The notes: generated from the letters alone by a model not told the origin. Shown: positions 35,914 through 44,123, numbered from the stretch's first letter. The stretch: DNA of 64,000 nt from Acidobacteriota bacterium (GCA_013289685.1 JABCZL010000004.1:62001-126000); one strand, 5' to 3'. Numbers and translations are program-made.

Positions 35914-37326
35914 ATGTCCTACGAAACCGCAGTGGCGAGCATGTTTGCGCTGGGGCACGAATTGGCCCAGACGCCGTCGAACAAGTTCGACCTGGCGCAT
36001 ATGCGTGTGCTGCTGAGGGAGATGGATCATCCGGAGCGGGCATTTCCCAGCGTGCTGATCGCGGGGACGAACGGGAAAGGCTCGACTGCCGCGACGTTAG
36101 CGTCGATTCTGCGGGCGTCAGGCTTGAAGACTGGGCTCTATACCTCGCCGCATCTCATTCGAATCAACGAACGCATCCGCGTGAATGGAGAAGAAATCGG
36201 CGACGATGAGTTTGCGGAACTGCATGGCGAGGTGGATCGCATCGCAGAGAAACTGGTGGAGCAGAGAGAGTTGCCGTGGCATCCCAGCTTTTTCGAGATG
36301 ATGACGGCGATTGCATTCGTCTACTTCGCGCGCGAGCGGGTGGAGATTGCGGTGCTCGAAGTCGGTATGGGCGGGCGGCTGGATGCGACTAATGTTGTGG
36401 AGCCGCTGGTCAGCGTGATTGCCGACATCTCGCTTGACCATCAGAAGTTTCTGGGCAACACGGTGGGTGAGATCGCGCGGGAGAAAGTTGGAATCATCCG
36501 GCCCGGGGGCGTAGTTGTGACTCTGCCGCAGCAACCGGAGGCGAACGACGTCATCGGGAATACGATTCTTGAGCTGGGGGCGTGGGGAGTTAGCGCGGTG
36601 CAGTACGTGCCGCCCGTCTCGCCGGGGAGTGGCGACTACCTGGTCACGAGGAGCGCAGAAAAGCCTTTAACCGCGGAGGACGCTGAGAAAGCCGCAGAGC
36701 ACGCGGAGAAGGGCACGCCCCAGTTTGTTTATCGTTATCCGCTGCGGGTTATGGGAGAGCAGATTCTCGTCGAGTCGCCGTTGGTGGGGCGGCATCAGCT
36801 TCGCAATGTGGCGCTGGCTGTGGCTACGGCGGAAGAGTTGTCGAAGCTGGGAGTTGCCGGGATTACGCCGGAATCGATCGAGCGCGGGATTCGGGAGACG
36901 CGCTGGCCGGGACGATTCCAGGTTTTGCCTGCGCGGGCTGGCTGGCCGGAGATGGTGCTCGACGTGGCGCATAATCCGGCGGGAGCGTGGGCCCTCCGCT
37001 CCGCCCTTTCGGAGCGCTATGACAACCGTCCGCTGATTTTCGTTTTCGGAGCGATGCGCGACAAGGCAATCTCAGAGATGACGGAGATCTTGTTCCCGCT
37101 GGCCGAGCGGGTGATCGCCACGCGGCCGGAGAATCCCAGGTCGGCGTCGCCGGAAGGGATCCGGCAGGCCGGGAGCCGCACCGGAACTGAGATTCAGCCG
37201 GTTGCCGAGATCGGGGCGGCTTTGGAACTAGCGCGCGCTGGCGCCGGACCTGAGACTGTTATTGTGGTGACGGGATCGATTTATCTGGTTGGGGAAGCGA
37301 TGCGTCTTCTCGGAATAGCAGCTTGA
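35914..37326 (+). CDS. folC: Bifunctional folylpolyglutamate/dihydrofolate synthase, with in-frame repeat insert
   Basis: FolC adds glutamate to dihydropteroate and to folates. The 470-residue product has the Mur-ligase-like ATPase: SVLIAGTNGKGSTAATLASIL (P-loop), YTSPHLIRINERIRVNG, VEIAVLEVGMGGRLDATNVV, VIADISLDHQKFLG and EKVGIIRPGG. The C-terminal domain has ETRWPGRFQVL, VLDVAHNPAGAWAL and FVFGAMRDKAI. Residues about 245-268 (SAEKPLTAEDAEKAAEHAEK) have no counterpart in typical FolC. They are encoded by an intergenic-type repeat (36666-36710). The rest of the motif set is complete, so the enzyme is probably active. It follows accD. Confidence 0.95.
   Translation: MSYETAVASMFALGHELAQTPSNKFDLAHMRVLLREMDHPERAFPSVLIAGTNGKGSTAATLASILRASGLKTGLYTSPHLIRINERIRVNGEEIGDDEFAELHGEVDRIAEKLVEQRELPWHPSFFEMMTAIAFVYFARERVEIAVLEVGMGGRLDATNVVEPLVSVIADISLDHQKFLGNTVGEIAREKVGIIRPGGVVVTLPQQPEANDVIGNTILELGAWGVSAVQYVPPVSPGSGDYLVTRSAEKPLTAEDAEKAAEHAEKGTPQFVYRYPLRVMGEQILVESPLVGRHQLRNVALAVATAEELSKLGVAGITPESIERGIRETRWPGRFQVLPARAGWPEMVLDVAHNPAGAWALRSALSERYDNRPLIFVFGAMRDKAISEMTEILFPLAERVIATRPENPRSASPEGIRQAGSRTGTEIQPVAEIGAALELARAGAGPETVIVVTGSIYLVGEAMRLLGIAA
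36666..36710. repeat. CCGCGGAGGACGC-type dispersed repeat translated within folC
   Basis: TTTAACCGCGGAGGACGC, GAGAAAGCCGCAGAG and ACGCGGAGAAG match the style and partly the sequence of intergenic copies at 17572-17620 (minus) and 57112-57150 (minus). Confidence 0.75.
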
Positions 37327-37352
37327 GCAGTTTGCTGAAGGACGCCTGCGGG

Positions 37353-37506
37353 TTCGTATCAGGGCATCGCTTTAGCGATGCCTAAGAGCTGTGATGGTCG
37401 GGCGCCTTTAGGCGCTGAGGGGGAAAAGTTTGGGTCGAGCAGCGCCCGAAGGCTGCGATCAATCGTGATCCCCTGTGGTATGCCTGAAGGCATACCCTGA
37501 TACGAA
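37353..37506. repeat. 154-bp MITE-like element with 12-bp terminal inverted repeats
   Basis: TTCGTATCAGGG (37353-37364) and CCCTGATACGAA (37495-37506) are perfect inverted ends. Inside are the short hairpins GCATCGCTTTAGCGATGC, GGCGCCTTTAGGCGC and GGTATGCCTGAAGGCATACC. It is non-coding, between folC and the acyltransferase gene. Confidence 0.85.
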
Positions 37507-37557
37507 TCACGACGAACGGATCGCGACGATACGAATCACGACGATACGAATCACGAC
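37499..37557. repeat. Tandem 15-bp repeat
   Basis: GATACGAATCACGAC occurs at 37499-37513, 37528-37542 and 37543-37557, with a variant (GAACGGATCGCGAC) at 37514-37527. It begins inside the right terminal repeat of the preceding element, so the array may have grown from that end. Confidence 0.85.
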
Positions 37558-37612
37558 TCTTGCGGGGAAGCGTGGCGGCGCATTTTGCGGGTAGTTCGCC
37601 TAGAATGGAAGT

Positions 37613-38482
37613 GTGCAGGAAGTGAAGTCATCTGTCGATCAAGTAGAGAGCGGCGCGGTTGAAAGCCGCCCGCTGGAAATAGCCGCGCCCCAGACCGTGA
37701 CGGTCGTTTCCCCGTCAGCCTCGCCGCGGCGTATTCCCCATGCCAGTCCGGCGCTGAAACACGGCTGGCTGAGCCGGATGCGCTCGTACTTCATCTTCGA
37801 TCCGCTGATCTGGTTTTACACGCTGGTGATGGGGGTGATCGCGATCCCGGGCGGCGCGTTCGACCGGACGGGGCGGCGCCTGCACTGGTTTTCCTACACA
37901 TGGTCATGGCTGATCATGAAGACGATCTCGTCGCCCGTGAAGGTGACCGGGCTTGACCAGATCGACACGTCGAAGCCGCATGTCTACGCGGTCAATCATG
38001 CGTCGGCGCTCGACATTCCTGTCTTGTATACGTATCTCCCGTTTCAGTTCCGCATCGCGTTCAAGAAAGAGTTGTTGTCGTATCCCGTGGTGGGCTGGCA
38101 GTTGAGGCGCTCGGGGCAGGTCTGCATCGACCAGCAGAACCCGGCACACTCGATCAGCAGCATCCGGGCGGCGTTAAAGGGACTGAGGGCCGGGCTGCCT
38201 CTGGTGATTTATCCCGAAGGCGGGCGGACGCCTGACGGTGAGATCAAGCCGTTTCTGCCGGGAGCGTTCTTTCTGGCCATCAAGGCGCAGGTGGATATTG
38301 TTCCGGTGGCTTTGGTTGGCACTTACGAGTTGCTGCCGATGAATACCTACCACATCAAGTGCCGTCCGCTGGAGATGCGGGTGGGAGAACCGATCTCGAC
38401 GAGCGGGCTGACGATGAAGGATTTGGAAGCGCTGTCGGCGAAGGTGCGGAAGGCGGTGGAGGATCTGTACTACCGAGCGTAG
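37613..38482 (+). CDS. 1-acyl-sn-glycerol-3-phosphate acyltransferase (PlsC family)
   Basis: A 289-residue membrane-associated acyltransferase, starting at a GTG. The PlsC domain (about 105-270) has the HX4D motif NHASALD, FKKELLSYPVVGWQLRRSGQVCIDQQ, the EGxR-like block YPEGGRTPDGEIKPF (Gly-Gly-Arg) and PFLPGAFFLAIKAQVDIVPVALVGTYE. An N-terminal hydrophobic segment (FDPLIWFYTLVMGVIAIPGG) could anchor it. It makes phosphatidic acid or a related lipid from lysophosphatidate. The first about 50 residues are low-complexity and the true start may lie further in. Confidence 0.85.
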   Translation: MQEVKSSVDQVESGAVESRPLEIAAPQTVTVVSPSASPRRIPHASPALKHGWLSRMRSYFIFDPLIWFYTLVMGVIAIPGGAFDRTGRRLHWFSYTWSWLIMKTISSPVKVTGLDQIDTSKPHVYAVNHASALDIPVLYTYLPFQFRIAFKKELLSYPVVGWQLRRSGQVCIDQQNPAHSISSIRAALKGLRAGLPLVIYPEGGRTPDGEIKPFLPGAFFLAIKAQVDIVPVALVGTYELLPMNTYHIKCRPLEMRVGEPISTSGLTMKDLEALSAKVRKAVEDLYYRA

Positions 38483-38498
38483 ATTTCGCTTCCGGTCC

Positions 38499-39329
38499 TC
38501 ACGGAAGCTGAAAATTCACAGCGACTTGCGTCTTCACTTCCATCGCTTCCCCGTTGACCATGTAGGGCTTATATCTCCACTGCTGAACCGCGCCGATGGC
38601 CGACTCGGTCAGTTCCTTGGGACCCGAGATCAGGGTCAAGTTCGTGATTCTGCCCTCCTTGCTGATCGTGGCCTGCAGCAAGACAACGCCTTGAATGTGT
38701 TCACGTCGAGCCACTTCTGGATAGATGGGAGCAACTTTATGCACCAGAAAGCCTGCCATGGCCGGGACCACCTTGATGGGCACACGTGCATCGCCCTGCG
38801 TATGGGTACCGGAAGCGGCTTGCTTCGATGGATCCGGAACAGCGATCTGATTGGCGGGTGGTGTCTGGTCCGATACTTTGTCGGCGTATGCAAAATCGAA
38901 TGGCAGCTTCGTGCTGACTTTAATCGGCTTCCCGTTCTTTAAGAACGGCTTGAACTTCCATTTTTTCACCGCCTGCAATGCGGCATCTGCGAGAACCGGG
39001 TCGCCGCTGATTACCCCGGCGCTTTCGACGTCACCGGTCTCGGAGACAAGAATCTTTACCCAAACCTGACCCTGCAGTTGTTTCTCTCGCGCTCCGTACG
39101 GATATGGCGCTTTTACAATCTTGATCGCCTCCAGCGCTGTAGAGTCTCCAGAACCTGGCGCGGGAGCCGGCTCAAACGGAGCCTTCTTGGCAGGCTCGGA
39201 GGTTGTCTGTGGAGACTGGTTTAGCTCGAAAAACGAGTGGCTTTGCTTAGATGTCGATGATCCGTCTTGCGCGCACAAAGGAGCGCAGCCGAGCAGAATA
39301 ACTCCGGCAAATTTCCGCAGCAAGGGCAT
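38499..39329 (-). CDS. Periplasmic protein with two TonB C-terminal domains
   Basis: A 276-residue exported protein: signal peptide (FAGVILLGCAPLCAQ), a Pro/Ala-rich linker, then two copies of the TonB C-terminal fold. Copy one (about 68-145) has YPYGAREKQLQGQVWVKILVSETGDVESAGVI and ALQAVKKWKFKPFLKNGKP. Copy two (about 195-275) has YPEVARREHIQGVVLLQATISKEGRITNLTLI and AIGAVQQWRYKPYMVNGEA. It lacks the N-terminal transmembrane anchor of true TonB and seems fully secreted. Such TonB-C-only proteins are abundant in Acidobacteriota. A direct energy-transducing role is doubtful. It is convergent with the acyltransferase gene, with only 16 bases between. Confidence 0.85.
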   Translation of the reverse strand: MPLLRKFAGVILLGCAPLCAQDGSSTSKQSHSFFELNQSPQTTSEPAKKAPFEPAPAPGSGDSTALEAIKIVKAPYPYGAREKQLQGQVWVKILVSETGDVESAGVISGDPVLADAALQAVKKWKFKPFLKNGKPIKVSTKLPFDFAYADKVSDQTPPANQIAVPDPSKQAASGTHTQGDARVPIKVVPAMAGFLVHKVAPIYPEVARREHIQGVVLLQATISKEGRITNLTLISGPKELTESAIGAVQQWRYKPYMVNGEAMEVKTQVAVNFQLP

Positions 39330-39417
39330 GGCGCAAAGATTCTATCTCACGCCCTAATCCCGCTGTGAACATTTCCGTGCACAAACGCTTGCCTTCAACA
39401 ATCGGCGCGACACTCCG

Positions 39418-40218
39418 CTAGGCGGCCTTTCTGGTTTCATCGCAGAGCCGCTGGTAGTATTCCCGGCCGCGCTGGTAGCCGCGGGTAAAGGCTTCTTCGA
39501 CTTCCTCACCGGGGTGCTCGCGTTGAACGTCTTCGAGGGCGGCACCCATCGCGGCCGAGACCTGATCGAATTCCATGCAGCGGGTGCGGGCATGCAGTGC
39601 GGCCTCGAAGCCGCGGCGGAAGTATTCTTCATCCTGGGCGAAACTCTTGCCAGACTTTGCATAGTGGCTCTCTTCAGCGCTACGCAGGCCGATCCACCAT
39701 TGCTCGCGGGCCGCGTCGATCGACTCCGCCCCCTGCATCTTCATCAGTTCGCGGAGGAGGGACGCCTGTTGTTTATCGTCTGCGAGGACGAGGACCACAC
39801 TCCGGCCCCGGCGCAGCGCGTCTTCATAAACGAAGATTGCGTCCTCCGGGAGCCCTTCGGTGGTGTAGCTCTCCATTTCATTTCCTACGGTCGCGCCAAT
39901 CGTGGCTCCGGCTGCCGCCAGGATTGCCGCTCCCAGCAACCCGATCGCGGTTATAGGGCCGACTCCGGGCACCAGGGCCATCAGGAGTGAACCGCCTGCC
40001 AAGCCGACCCCTCCGCCGGCCAGCGCGCCCAGGGCCTCGCCCATTCCCGGTGGCTCGGCTGCCTCGGTGGGGACCGCCAGCATTTCCTGGTTGACGTGAT
40101 CGACGGTGCCGGGAGTGAGAAGCGTGACTCGGTCGGGGGAAATGCCGGACTTGAGTGCTTCCTTCACCGCGTTTTCCGCCTGCGTCTGTGTTTTGAAAAC
40201 TCCGCTGATAGGTTCCAT
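39418..40218 (-). CDS. Glycine-zipper stress-type protein
   Basis: A 266-residue protein; the ATG at 40218 follows GGAGGACAACC. Residues 1-45 look like the general-stress YflT/heat-induced domain (ISGVFKTQTQAENAVKEALKSGISPDRVTLLTPG). A Gly/Ala-rich double membrane-like segment follows (about 62-112, ALGALAGGGVGLAGGSLLMALV and AIGLLGAAILAAAGATIGATVG), then VFVYEDALRRGRSVVLVL (second half of the domain). The C-terminal about 95 residues are helical and charged (YFRRGFEAALHARTR, FTRGYQRGREYYQRLCDE). Related proteins are stress-induced in other bacteria; the mechanism is unknown. It is divergent from the ECF sigma gene, which might control it. Confidence 0.75.
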   Translation of the reverse strand: MEPISGVFKTQTQAENAVKEALKSGISPDRVTLLTPGTVDHVNQEMLAVPTEAAEPPGMGEALGALAGGGVGLAGGSLLMALVPGVGPITAIGLLGAAILAAAGATIGATVGNEMESYTTEGLPEDAIFVYEDALRRGRSVVLVLADDKQQASLLRELMKMQGAESIDAAREQWWIGLRSAEESHYAKSGKSFAQDEEYFRRGFEAALHARTRCMEFDQVSAAMGAALEDVQREHPGEEVEEAFTRGYQRGREYYQRLCDETRKAA

Positions 40219-40308
40219 GGTTGTCCTCCTTACTCGCGATAGGGATGAGATGCTAAGTTTATCAGCGCGGCTCCATTGAGAATTGTAAAGATCAATTTTC
40301 TGCCGCCC

Positions 40309-40336
40309 GTAACCTTTTTGCCCCGCCCAGCGTTTA
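40309..40336 (+). promoter_or_regulatory. Candidate ECF-type promoter of the sigma factor gene
   Basis: GTAACC (40309-40314), a 16-base spacer and CGTTTA (40331-40336). An AAC-type -35 with a CGT -10 at 16-17 spacing is the usual form of ECF sigma autoregulated promoters. It lies 33 bases before the sigma start. Confidence 0.5.
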
Positions 40337-40368
40337 CTCTTATGTAAGGCAAAACCGCGGAGAATTCG

Positions 40369-40914
40369 TTGAAGGCTCTGAAGAAAGAAGCGGACGAGCG
40401 GCTTCTGATCGAGGCTGCGCAGAAGGACCCCGCCTGCTTTGCCGACCTTTACGAAATCAACTTCGAGCGCGTGTATGCCTATGTTGTGAAGCGGGTGGGA
40501 AACCGGACTGAGACCGAAGACGTCACCTCAGAAGTCTTCCATCAGGCGCTGGCGAACCTGAAACGGTTTGAGTGGCGCGGGATCCCGTTTGCGGCGTGGC
40601 TGTTCCGGATCGCGGCGAACCTGATTTCGGACCGCTGGCAGCGCTCGGGGCGGGAAGTGGCGGATGATGCCGCAATCGAATCGGCGCAAGTGAGTCCTGC
40701 GGACATTGAAGACGTGGAGCGGCGGGCTACCTTGTTTCGCTTGGTGGATACGTTGCCGGTCGAGCAGCGTAGGGTGGTGGTGCTGCGGTTTGTGGAACAG
40801 AAAAGTATCAAGGAAGTGGCGCGGGAGATTCGCAAGACTGAGGGCGCGGTGAAACAACTGCAGTTCCGGGCACTCAGCAGTCTGCGGGCGCGCATGGAGG
40901 GTGCCGATGCCTAA
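40369..40914 (+). CDS. ECF-family RNA polymerase sigma factor
   Basis: A 181-residue sigma factor with only regions 2 and 4. Sigma2 (about 20-90): FADLYEINFERVYAYVVKRVGNRTETEDVTSEVFHQALANL, then WLFRIAANLISDRWQR. Sigma4 (about 120-175): LFRLVDTLPVEQRRVVVLRFVEQKSIKEVAREIRKTEGAVKQLQFRAL. The start is a TTG preceded by GCGGAG. The next gene begins inside its last codons. That gene has no obvious membrane anti-sigma architecture but carries a short N-terminal segment that may act as one. It is probably autoregulated (see the candidate promoter). Confidence 0.9.
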   Translation: MKALKKEADERLLIEAAQKDPACFADLYEINFERVYAYVVKRVGNRTETEDVTSEVFHQALANLKRFEWRGIPFAAWLFRIAANLISDRWQRSGREVADDAAIESAQVSPADIEDVERRATLFRLVDTLPVEQRRVVVLRFVEQKSIKEVAREIRKTEGAVKQLQFRALSSLRARMEGADA

Positions 40915-42439
40915 GCGCTCTCTGAATCCGGGGAATGGCGGCAAGAACAACGCCGAGCAGAAAAAGATCGAGCAGCTGAACCAGGCTCTCGACAAAATGC
41001 TGGCGCGGAATGACGGGCGAGTTCGCAAAGTGGGGACGGAGATCGAGCCACTGGTGCGCATCGCGGCGGACTTGCGCAATCTGCCGAGTGCGACTTTCAA
41101 GGCACGATTGAAATCCGAATTAGGAGGAAAGAAGCGTATGTCTACTGTTGCCGAACCCGTTGCCGAACTTGTTACCAAACCCGTTGCCGCCGCTCGCGTG
41201 AGTGCTGCACCCAGGTTGGCGTTCCGAGATCCTGCCAAAGCGATTGAATTCTACAAGCGCGCTTTGGGAGCGAAAGAAGCGTTCCGTTTCGAGGTTGGAG
41301 GGACAATCCCGCACGCCGAGCTGATGATCGGCGAGTCCCCAATCGACATAACCGGCGAATGGCCCGAGGGTGGCCGCTTCAGCGCCGAAACGCTGGGCGG
41401 TTCGCCGATTTCAATTTCCGTCCAGGTCCCGGATGTAGATGCATTTGCGAAACATGCCGTGGCGGCGGGGATGAAACTTGTGCGCGCGCCCAAGGACCAG
41501 TTCTACGGGCATCGCGATGCGACGCTCGAGGATCCGTTTGGATATTCGTGGGGCGTGTTCACGGTAAAAGAACAGATGTCGGTCGAGGAAATGCACCGCC
41601 GCATGCAGGGGATGACGACGACCGGCCCCGAAGGCGGGAAGACGGCCGAACCGAAGAAGGGCGTAAGCCCGGTTCCACGCGGCTTCCGCATGGTCACTCC
41701 GTATCTGGTCGCCGCCGATGGTCTGGAGCTGTTGGAGTTCGCCAAACAGGGTCTGGGCGCGGAAGAACTCATGCGGGCGGTGATGCCTACCGGCGTGCAC
41801 GCCGAAGTGCGCATCGGAGATACCACGCTGATGATGGGCGGGGGCCTCGCCGGAAAGAAATTCCCCGGCACGCTGCAGCCGAATGCGCTGCACATCTACG
41901 TCGAGGACGCGGATGCGGTGACCGAGAAGGCTGTCGCGGCGGGAGCGACGTTGATTGATCCAGTGCGCGATCAGGAGTACGGCGAGCGCTCCAGCACGGT
42001 GCGCGACAAGGCCGGCAACTACTGGTATATTGCCACGGCCCAGGGAGAGAGCCATGTCCCCAAGGGGCTGTTCAGCGTGAATCCGTATCTGCATCCGCGG
42101 CGCGCTGAGCCTTTGATCAGCTTCCTGAAGCGTGCGTTCGAGGCGGAGGAGGTGGTGAAGTATGCCTCACCCGACGGCGTGGTGCACCATGCCGTGGTTC
42201 GCGTCGGCGATTCAGTCGTGGAGATGGGTGAGGCCCATGGCAAGTACGAGACGATGGAGGCTATGTTCTACCTGTATGTCCCGGACATGGAGGCGGTGTA
42301 TCGGCAGGCCCTGGCGGCGGGTGCGACCTCGTTCCAGGAACCGACCGACCAGCCTTACGGCGACCGCAACGCCGGGGTGAAGGATGCGTTCGGGAACAAG
42401 TGGTACATCGCCACCCATGTCAAGGACGTGACGATGTAG
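40907..42439 (+). CDS. Triple VOC/glyoxalase-like protein with short sigma-linked N-terminal segment
   Basis: About 510 residues. The ATG at 40907 overlaps the sigma stop and is preceded by GGAGG, so it is translationally coupled. Residues 1-80 are charged and helical (QLNQALDKMLARNDG, IEPLVRIAADLRNLPSATFKARLKSEL), like the short cytoplasmic regions seen next to ECF sigma factors. Then follow three VOC domains of the PhnB/glyoxalase type: about 100-215 (LAFRDPAKAIEFYKRALGAKEAFRFE...DPFGYSWGVFT), about 260-375 (LELLEFAKQGLGAEELMR...DKAGNYWYIAT) and about 388-510 (LISFLKRAFEAEEVVKY...DAFGNKWYIAT). A metal-dependent lyase or dioxygenase-like role, or ligand binding, is possible; no substrate can be named. 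Confidence 0.8.
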   Translation: MPKRSLNPGNGGKNNAEQKKIEQLNQALDKMLARNDGRVRKVGTEIEPLVRIAADLRNLPSATFKARLKSELGGKKRMSTVAEPVAELVTKPVAAARVSAAPRLAFRDPAKAIEFYKRALGAKEAFRFEVGGTIPHAELMIGESPIDITGEWPEGGRFSAETLGGSPISISVQVPDVDAFAKHAVAAGMKLVRAPKDQFYGHRDATLEDPFGYSWGVFTVKEQMSVEEMHRRMQGMTTTGPEGGKTAEPKKGVSPVPRGFRMVTPYLVAADGLELLEFAKQGLGAEELMRAVMPTGVHAEVRIGDTTLMMGGGLAGKKFPGTLQPNALHIYVEDADAVTEKAVAAGATLIDPVRDQEYGERSSTVRDKAGNYWYIATAQGESHVPKGLFSVNPYLHPRRAEPLISFLKRAFEAEEVVKYASPDGVVHHAVVRVGDSVVEMGEAHGKYETMEAMFYLYVPDMEAVYRQALAAGATSFQEPTDQPYGDRNAGVKDAFGNKWYIATHVKDVTM

Positions 42440-42441
42440 GG

Positions 42442-43227
42442 CTATTCCTTGGGTCTTCCTTGGGGCTCTTCCTTGGGTTGAGGCACGAACTGGAAGTCTC
42501 GAATCACAACGGATTGATCGGTTGAAGGTGTTTCCTTGAAGCACCACAGATTGATGCCTACCGGCGAAGCCACCTGCGGAATGTCGGTGGCTTTGGACCG
42601 GTAGGTTTCAGTTTTCAGTACGTCAGCGACCGTCCCGATGGGCTGAATACCCTTCATGATGGTGAAAACGATGTGATCAGCGGCCCATTCCATTCTGGCC
42701 GTGGTCAGGGTTTCATCGGTGGTGGCGTGAAAGTCGACGTGAAAGTTGTCTTCCCAACTGGAGGTGCCGTCCTTCTTGCGGTTCCCCGTTGCGGGATAGA
42801 CGGTGAAGTCGGCATTGCACCCGTGGCAGGTGTCATTCCACTTCGAGAACTCGATATCAATTTCGTTCTCCGCATCAGCCCCGAGATGCGCCACCGGGCC
42901 ATAGGTAAATAATCCAAGCACCGTCGACTTGTCCATGTCGTAAATGTTTCCCTTGATCACCCACTGATATGTGCCGAAGCCGAGGTTATCGGTGGTGAAC
43001 ATTTCCGCCGCACGCCACTTTCCCTCGCGTTTGACGATCTTGAGATGCAAGTATCCGTTCGCGTCAATCTCGACGTTGGCCGGGTTCCCAGCGGCAACGC
43101 CGGCCATGCCGCCGTGGGTGACGCGCCATGGATGGCCCTTCCAGTTGATCGTCTGCGCCTGCATGCAGCAGCAGACCGACAGAACGATGGCGAAGAAGAC
43201 TGTGATGCGCGTGGGCGTTTGTTTCAT
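42442..43227 (-). CDS. Secreted GH16-like (concanavalin fold) protein
   Basis: 261 residues from the ATG at 43227, which follows GTGGAGGA. It has a signal peptide with a Cys cluster (IVLSVCCCMQAQ). The mature protein resembles glycoside hydrolase family 16: WRAAEMFTTDNLGFGTYQWVIKG, a catalytic ExDxE-like strand ENEIDIEFSKW (about 140-150), FHVDFHATTDE, ARMEWAADHIVFTI, and a final beta strand FKETPSTDQSVVIRDFQFV. GH16 enzymes cut beta-1,3/1,4-glucans and galactans. Several extra Cys residues (CHGCNADF) are notable. Substrate and activity are inferred. It is convergent with the VOC gene, with a 2-base gap. Confidence 0.75.
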   Translation of the reverse strand: MKQTPTRITVFFAIVLSVCCCMQAQTINWKGHPWRVTHGGMAGVAAGNPANVEIDANGYLHLKIVKREGKWRAAEMFTTDNLGFGTYQWVIKGNIYDMDKSTVLGLFTYGPVAHLGADAENEIDIEFSKWNDTCHGCNADFTVYPATGNRKKDGTSSWEDNFHVDFHATTDETLTTARMEWAADHIVFTIMKGIQPIGTVADVLKTETYRSKATDIPQVASPVGINLWCFKETPSTDQSVVIRDFQFVPQPKEEPQGRPKE

Positions 43228-43425
43228 CGGTCCTCCACTATTGCGCATTTTGTGACTGAAATCGGCCAATTCTAGATGAGCGCTTGGCCTGTTCGCAACA
43301 ATTTGGATAAGCAACGACACTTTGAAAGACTGCAAGCTCCGTGTAGCTCAGCGTTCCTAGACAGGCGGCGTTTGGGGTGATTCCGTGTTGAAGAAGACTG
43401 CGTTCGTTGCTCTGGCGCCAAGCTA

Positions 43426-43722
43426 TTGTTACCCTCCTACGTGACCAGTCCCCGCCAAGCGCGGGAACGTATCATCCATCAGGATTTGCTTACGATGCGT
43501 GCCGTCATCGGCCAATACACACTTGACAAACAAAAGCGACCCCACTCTCTTGACGACCTTGTTGTGGCCGGATACCTCCGGGAGGTGCCAACAGACCCGG
43601 CTAGCGGACGAAAAGACACATGGATCATCGAATGCTCCGAAGACATCAGGGCGCCTGGAATCGTAGACATCGATGCCACCTCTGGCACCACCGGCAGCAC
43701 TAGAACTCTTCGTTGCGACTAG
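43426..43722 (+). pseudogene. GspG/pseudopilin-like C-terminal fragment
   Basis: A 98-residue frame beginning at a TTG. RERIIHQDLLTMRAVIGQYTLDKQKRPHSLDDLVVAGYLREVPTDPASG is the typical C-terminal body of type II secretion major pseudopilin-like proteins. The prepilin peptidase site and hydrophobic helix (FTLIE...) that should precede it are absent. Upstream, a different frame from 43388 reads LKKTAFVALAP and ends at a TGA near 43444, which could be the remains of a normal start split by a frameshift. I treat it as a truncated or frameshifted gene, but a short secreted variant cannot be excluded. Confidence 0.5.
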
Positions 43723-43814
43723 CGAAAAGATAGACAACTGGCGAAACATATCGATTTCGCTGACCATCTGTTAAAACGGCCAGTGCCGCATAATTGGATC
43801 GGGGAATTTCCAGC

Positions 43815-44123
43815 ATGTTGTGGGAACTGCTCGTCGCAATCGGGTCGGTCATGTTCTTTGTCTCTGCGGTGCAATCGGCCCGGCACGCGAATACTGGGCC
43901 TGGAGGCTTTGCACTGGTAGTCGCTGTTGGACTAATTTTCGCTGTGGTTTACGAGTGGGCGGCACACAAGTTTGCTGATGCTTTTGATGACCGCAAAAAT
44001 CGTTGGCCGGAGCCAGCGCAAAGGTGGTGCCTGCGGGGTTTGTACATTGGGCCATTGTTGTTCCTGCCGTTCGCCGCTCTACTTGGCGAGTATGTGAGTC
44101 TCAGCCTGTTGCGGCTGCGATGA
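43815..44123 (+). CDS. Small membrane protein, three predicted helices
   Basis: 102 residues from the ATG at 43815. Hydrophobic segments: LWELLVAIGSVMFFVSAV (about 2-20), GFALVVAVGLIFAVVYEWAA (about 32-52) and GLYIGPLLFLPFAALLGEYV (about 77-96). A charged loop (DAFDDRKNRWPEPAQRW) separates the last two. I do not recognise a family. It is probably an inner-membrane protein of unknown role. It is not obviously linked to the pseudopilin fragment or to thrS. Confidence 0.6.
   Translation: MLWELLVAIGSVMFFVSAVQSARHANTGPGGFALVVAVGLIFAVVYEWAAHKFADAFDDRKNRWPEPAQRWCLRGLYIGPLLFLPFAALLGEYVSLSLLRLR

Noticed and set aside
37499-37557. CRISPR-like array
   Set aside because: Repeat units are 15 bp, directly abutting without spacers, and no cas gene is present.
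43335-43365. tRNA-like GTGTAGCTCAGCG
   Set aside because: Resembles a D-arm only by chance; no acceptor stem, anticodon arm or T-arm follows.
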